Positions 59,540-64,000 of a stretch of 64,000 nt of DNA are shown here, piece by piece. The translations under genes and the position numbers were made by a program. The DNA comes from Chinchilla lanigera (Eukaryota > Chordata > Mammalia > Rodentia > Chinchillidae): positions 27,960,711-28,024,710 of the forward strand of contig NW_004955404.1 in NCBI RefSeq assembly GCF_000276665.1. Direction: 5' to 3'. The notes below the pieces were generated by a model, which had not been told where the DNA came from, made no database searches, and worked only from the letters and a program-made list of their open reading frames with translations. Each line of letters begins with the position of its first letter. Position 1 is the stretch's first letter.

Positions 59540-60260
59540 TAAGAGATGCATACCCAATAATTCTACCTCTAGATGTCAACACTAGAAAAGTCTCACACTT
59601 ACGAGGTAAGGTACAGTAGGGCTGGGGAAAACTGGACAAACAACTGAGCAGAATGTGTCAAAGGTGATAAAAATCCAGAGGACATGAGCAGAATGCAGGA
59701 CCCACAGCTCCCGAGCACCGTACACCAATCAGAAAGTCACATTTTCAATCCTCCATCTGAATCTGGTGCTGTGTGCGAGACTAATCAGAAAAGAACTATT
59801 TTCCATCTTTTATTTATATCTGGTGAGAAGCCAAAAAGAGCAGTTTAAATCTGACACCAGATCAACTGAGTTTTTGACAGGACAGTTGTCTCAATACTTT
59901 ATTTGCATGAGGGAGAAGATCCCTTTCCATCATCCTAGGGGACACTGTCGGTTCACTAGCCCACTGTCGCTCTGCAGAGCTCACCTCTTACGTGTCTTCA
60001 CTAAATGTGCTCTTTCACTGATTTTGTTTGTCTTGTCCAATTCTTTGTTTAGGACATCAAGAACCTGGAAAGGTTCCCACAGGATCCTTCATCTGACATT
60101 TGGACACAAAGTGACACAAGAATGCCCAAGGCGGCACTATTCGGAACAGTGAGAAACTGAAAACAACTGTCTGGCCAGCAGGCAGTGAATAAACTATCAT
60201 TCTATGATTTGTGTAATAGGAATCAACAATTTAGGTAGATGAATTACATTTATGTTAATC
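59540..60260 (+). mobile_element. Old L1-like fragment (boundaries uncertain)
   Basis: gatgcatacccaataattct and cactattcggaacagtgagaaactgaaaac ... gcaggcagtgaataaac (split blocks) resemble the L1M 3' ORF2 region on the plus strand. The middle part is not clearly L1. Confidence 0.4.
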
Positions 60261-60609
60261 CTCCTAAATAAGTCTTAAAAACATACTAAATGAAATCAAT
60301 CCAGTTGAAACTGTAGAAAACAGAAAACTATTGTAACATGTATTTTCATATAATCTAAAACTAATGTAACATTGTATAGAAATACAAATATCATAATCAG
60401 AGTAAAGCACAAAAACATTCACAGATACAAATACAACTTCTGGACATTAGAAGAAGGAAGAGAAAGAGAAGGTGTGGGATGTAAGGCATTAGCTTTTCTG
60501 AAAAGAAGAGAGGAGAAGAGGATGAGAGGGTAGAGATATTTTCAACCATGAAAAAACTTATGGAACACATAGCACCCATGTGTCCTTGAAATAAAAGTAT
60601 TCCAAGATA

Positions 60610-60730
60610 AAGCCCAAGGGATGTAGCTTGGTGCCACAGCACCTGCCTGGCAAGTGTCAGGCCCTGAGTTTAATTCCCAGTATGTATGTATGCATGAATG
60701 TATGTATGTATAAATAAATAAATAAAACCC
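60610..60730 (+). mobile_element. ID SINE with (ATGT)/(AAAT) microsatellite tail
   Basis: gcccaagggatgtagcttgg ... gagtttaattcccag, then about 45 bases of tatgtatg and aaataaat units. Confidence 0.75.
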
Positions 60731-61030
60731 AAGCAATCAAAAAAGAAAATCAATCAAAATAAAAAAGCACAGGAGCAGAAAAACCAGGAGTGAAGAGTAC
60801 TAAATCCATTTAAATAGAGAAGCAAGGCTATGTATGCAGCTAGTGACTAAGGAAGCTCTGGTAAACAGAAAGCAGTAGGGGCATGGGGAAAAAAAGAATC
60901 AAGCTACACCGTGTACAGGTACAAATTCCCTATAATGAATGTGATCATTATGTATCCTAAAGTGTACTAATAAACTTAATTAATTTTTTAAAAAGTAAAA
61001 ACATAAACAGTATAAAAAAACAGAACTGGA

Positions 61031-61132
61031 GGGCTGGGGATTTAGCTCAGTGGCAAAAAGCGCCTGCCTGGCAAGCGCAAGGTCGTGAGTTCGGTTCCTG
61101 GTGCCCGAGAAAAACTAACAAAAAAAAAAAAA
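61031..61132 (+). mobile_element. ID SINE
   Basis: Near-consensus copy (gggctggggatttagctcag ... gcgcctgcctggcaagcgca) with an A-rich tail; first element of the 61-kb SINE cluster. Confidence 0.9.
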
Positions 61133-61143
61133 CAGAACTGGGG

Positions 61144-61291
61144 GTCAGATGTGGTGGTGCACACCTGTAATCCCAGCACTCAGGAGGCTGAGGCAGGAAG
61201 CCTGCTGCCAGTTAGAGGCAAGCCTGGGTTACACAGTGAATTCAAAGCCAGCCTGAATTAGAGGCAAGACTTTGTCTCAAAAAAAACAAAA
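61144..61291 (+). mobile_element. B1-type SINE (cluster member)
   Basis: tcagatgtggtggtgcacac ... aagccagcctgaattagagg, A-tail running into the next SINE. Confidence 0.85.
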
Positions 61292-61440
61292 AAGCGGAGC
61301 ATGGTGGTATACACCTGTCATCTCAATACTCAGGAGGCTGAGAGAGGAGGACAGACATGAGTTCAAGGCCAGCCTAGGCTACATATTGAGTTCAAGGCCA
61401 GTCTAAACTACATAGTGAGATTTTATCTCAAAAAAATAAA
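61292..61440 (+). mobile_element. B1-type SINE (cluster member)
   Basis: gcggagcatggtggtataca ... gccagtctaaactacatagtg, inserted head-to-tail in the A-tail of its neighbour. Confidence 0.85.
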
Positions 61441-61547
61441 ACACAAAAACAGAACTGGAGAAATTAGAGATAAGACAAATATTAGTATGACTCCATTTTT
61501 TTGCAGCAGAGATTCAGTTTCTAATAGTTAAAATTTTAACAATGGCC

Positions 61548-61660
61548 CAGTGTGGTGACACATGTCTGTAATTCTGGCACTCTAGTGACTAAGGTAGGAG
61601 GATCACAAGTTCAAGGCCAGCCTAAAGTACATAGTAAGAACTTGTCTCAAAAATCAAAAA
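61548..61660 (+). mobile_element. B1-type SINE, diverged
   Basis: gtgtggtgacacatgtctgt ... gccagcctaaagtacatagt. Confidence 0.75.
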
Positions 61661-62149
61661 TTTTAACATGCAGATTTTAAAATTATTCTAATTTCTCAAC
61701 TCACTTTTATAAACTCTTTTAGTGAAATCTTATACAGTCTAAGAGTTCTATAGTTAAAAAAATTTTTAAAACAAACTTGAGGTCAGCAGTTCTCTAGGGC
61801 TTTTTTCCCCTTACTGTTAAAATTCTAGATCAAACTTCATGTTTTTGTTTTTCTTTTAAATAGCATTATCCCACTCTTATGGAATTATTCCTATCTGTCT
61901 TTATATGAGCACAAATCAGATGATGTTCCTCAAATGTTAACACAGATTATTTCTGGTTGATAAGATTTGGGTGCCTACACTGGTTATTTCTTTGTATTTA
62001 TACTGCTTGTACATAAAGAAAACAAAAATATATACCACTCCCACAAAAATAAGTAGGTCTTTACTGAAACAGTCACACACACACAAGCTTAACAATTCCT
62101 ACGTTAAGACTATACAGCATTAGTGAGAAACTTAAACCAAGACTTCCTT

Positions 62150-62400
62150 ATAAAGCTGTTCATCATAATGTTAGAATAATATAAAACTAGAAACAGAGCA
62201 TTCAGTAACAGAATAAATGTGCTGTGTCAACATAATGGAATGCTACATAGCCTTTTAAAGAGTATTAGAAGAACAGTTAATATAAAGAAATGTTCATGAT
62301 TAAGGTGTAAAGGAAGTAAAGTTTTGTGGGGGTGGAGAAATCATACATTACTTCAATTTTAAATAAGACAAAATGTTAACAGTTTCATAACGACTATTAA
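62150..62400 (+). mobile_element. Old L1M/HAL1-like fragment
   Basis: gctgttcatcataatgttag, cataatggaatgctacatag and gaaatgttcatgatt correspond to the plus-strand 3' part of old L1/HAL1 elements. Confidence 0.55.
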
Positions 62401-62579
62401 TATACAAAATAGGTAGCATGATTGTTTGCAAGTTTTATTTTTTTAACTATTCTGTATTTTTCCCAGTGACAAAAGTAAGAATACTGTTCTTTAATGGAGT
62501 ACACAACATGACAAGTTAAAGAGATTCCTATCTGTGCCAAAAGCAGTAAGTTTACGTAGGTTCAAAAGCTGACATTTAT

Positions 62580-62690
62580 GGGCTGGGAAGATAAGTAGTA
62601 CAGCACGTGCCTTGCATGTGTAAGGTCCTGGGTTCAATTTCCAACAATACAAAAACAAAACAAAAAACAAGCAAATAAACAAAAACCTCA
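62580..62690 (+). mobile_element. ID SINE, diverged
   Basis: gggctgggaagataagtagt ... gcatgtgtaaggtcctgggt, then an (AAAAC)-rich tail. Confidence 0.7.
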
Positions 62691-62891
62691 GGTTACAAAA
62701 AAACTCACATTTGTCAAATTTCTTAGTGACACTGAAGAAGATCATGACATATTACATCCACTTGACAACCTTTCATAATCATTGTCATCTTCAAAAGAAA
62801 AAAAGTCAGGTATACATACATAAATACGATGATTTTTATTGCCATTAATCATTTAACAGTACCAGCACATAATGTAATAATATAAGCATGT

Positions 62892-62955
62892 GTGGCAAGC
62901 GCAAGGTCGTGAGTTCTGTTCCCGGTACCAGAGAAAAACCAAAAAACCAAAATAA
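62892..62955 (+). mobile_element. Young 5'-truncated ID SINE with target duplication
   Basis: Starts at tggcaagcgcaaggtcgtg and ends in AAAACC-type and AAT-rich sequence. The flanks aataatataagcatgtg occur on both sides (before 62892 and at about 62963-62979). Confidence 0.85.
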
Positions 62956-63145
62956 TAATAATAATAATATAAGCATGTGTCCCCTTTTAGTGTGATTTCT
63001 AATGAAACTCAGTTTAAAGGTGAGAAGGACTTATAAGAGCTTTTGGTCTCTTTTCCACTTATAATAAATTATTCCTTGTGGAGCCCTTTTGCTATAACCA
63101 CATTAAATGAGCCACATTTGTTTACATAATCTAAAAAGGCATTTG

Positions 63146-63350
63146 AGCTGGGTGTAGTAGTGCATGCCTGTAATCCCAGCATTCTGGAAGGCAGAGGCAG
63201 GAGAATCACAAGTTTGAGTCTAGCCAAGGTAACTCAGTGACTTAGCAAGATCCTGTCACAAAATAAAGAATAAAAAGGGCTGGTAATGTAGCTCAGTGTA
63301 ACAGCCCTGGGTTCAACTCCCAGTACCTTGAATAAATGAATGAATAAAAT
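63146..63350 (+). mobile_element. B1+ID dimeric SINE (B1-dID-like)
   Basis: A B1 part (gctgggtgtagtagtgcatgcc ... gcaagatcctgtcac) is joined by an A-rich linker to an ID part (gggctggtaatgtagctcag ... gggttcaactcccagtacc). The ID part is shortened, as in known B1-dID dimers of rodents. Confidence 0.75.
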
Positions 63351-63806
63351 TTAAAAAGGTATTCTGTTTTCATAGTATTGTAATACTATCTACTTCTTTA
63401 GAACTCCAAGTGCAAGGACCCACACACTTAACACTGTACACAATATTGCACCTGCTTTCTTCAACAACTCAGCTAACTAAAGACTCAGACTTTCTACAAA
63501 CAATTCTGAGAGTCAAGTGCAGTAACAGTAACTGTCATGTTGGTCCGTTTTCTTCTGCTCTTGCCCTATGAGTAAGTGGAAACAGTGCTGCTTCAATCCC
63601 TACCAACTCTGGAAATCAGGTACGTCCACATTATCTAAATGCTACCTGGTAAGAAAGTGCCAAAACGACAGCAACAGATGACAAGCACAAGGGAAAACTC
63701 TTCTTACAGGATTCTAATTAGTAAGTGTACAAAAATGATCAAATTAAGAAACTGCTATTTGACAGCCACTATAGTCACTACTGTTTCAGTCAAGAATAAC
63801 TAATAG

Positions 63807-63912
63807 GGGCTGGGGATTTAGCTCAGCGGCAAAAGCGCCTGCCTGGCAAGCGCAAGGTCGTGAGTTCGGTTCCCGGTACCGGAGAAAAACCAAAAACAAA
63901 CAAACAAACAAA
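63807..63912 (+). mobile_element. Near-consensus full-length ID SINE
   Basis: ggggctggggatttagctca ... gcctgcctggcaagcgcaag ... gagttcggttcccggtacc and an (AAAC)n tail. This is the most intact copy in the window and a good consensus for the family. It is not a tRNA gene: it lacks an acceptor-stem pair and ends in an A-rich tail. Confidence 0.9.
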
Positions 63913-64000
63913 CCTATCTAATAACACATACATAGCTTTACGTATGATCTTAAGTCTGTATTTTCATGATAAATGTGGCATTTTGCTTGTTAAAGACCAG

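Larger units (their letters stand above)
46944..64000 (-). other. NDFIP2: NDFIP2 intron 1 (partial; upstream exon outside window)
   Basis: No GC-rich first exon or CpG island is visible between the first recognised coding exon and the window edge. All 17 kb are therefore taken as part of intron 1. Besides the repeats listed separately, 48.3-49.4, 50.1-52.4, 53.5-54.2, 54.5-55.4 and 57.95-58.95 kb show no recognisable gene. Confidence 0.7.

Noticed and set aside
59766..60152. 128-codon plus-strand frame
   Set aside because: It overlaps L1-like sequence at its end and has no recognisable domain.
63807..63880. tRNA-like sequence with good A and B boxes
   Set aside because: It is an ID-type SINE: A-rich tail, many diverged relatives across the window, and no complete acceptor stem.

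Overview
This is eukaryotic DNA from a placental mammal, almost certainly a rodent. It is AT-rich and dominated by B1-type (7SL-derived) and ID-type (tRNA-derived) SINEs, B1+ID dimers, L1 fragments, older MIR/L2/MaLR remnants and microsatellites. The SINE mix (B1 with its internal duplication, B1-dID-like dimers, and an ID family ending in a GGTACCGGAGAAAAACC-type tail) points to a non-murid rodent. A castorimorph such as beaver is my guess, not a demonstrated fact. There are no prokaryotic genes, operons or CRISPR arrays.

The only gene I can support is NDFIP2 (NEDD4 family-interacting protein 2), on the minus strand. Six consecutive coding exons are recognisable, in transcription order: 46943-46778, 42044-41911, 34780-34687, 31181-31057, 26681-26615 and 23934-23831. 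All have consensus AG/GT splice borders and compatible phases. They cover the protein from just before the first PPxY motif, through three membrane segments, to the stop. A separate 3'UTR exon is inferred from about 21999 down to a poly(A) signal at 18701-18696. The first coding exon and its CpG-rich promoter are not in the window, so they must lie beyond 64000, which makes intron 1 at least 17 kb.

Layout: 1-18.6 kb is the region beyond the gene's 3' end. It holds an old MaLR retroelement (about 0.95-2.1 kb), a 5'-inverted L1 (9.8-10.95 kb), a 42-bp minisatellite (12.3 kb), a mariner transposase relic (13.5 kb) and MIR/L2 pieces. 18.7-47 kb is the body of NDFIP2. Its introns carry many SINEs (mostly antisense to the gene), L1s, a hAT-like insertion nested in an L1, and two fold-back mariner elements flanking the 134-bp exon that carries the second PPxY motif. 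47-64 kb is intron 1, with an eroded retrovirus-like gag-pro relic on the minus strand (56.4-57.4 kb) flanked by two different tandem arrays, plus L1, L2 and a dense SINE cluster at 61 kb.

I did not find a new enzymatic or defence system. The most interesting signals are structural: a 118-bp, about 97% identical duplication in the inferred 3'UTR carrying a perfect 9-bp-stem hairpin; the fold-back mariners and a Z-DNA-prone CG/CA tract around one NDFIP2 exon; and a stop codon two bases before an exon junction. Nearly all the other ORFs of 60 codons or more are chance frames in repeats and introns.
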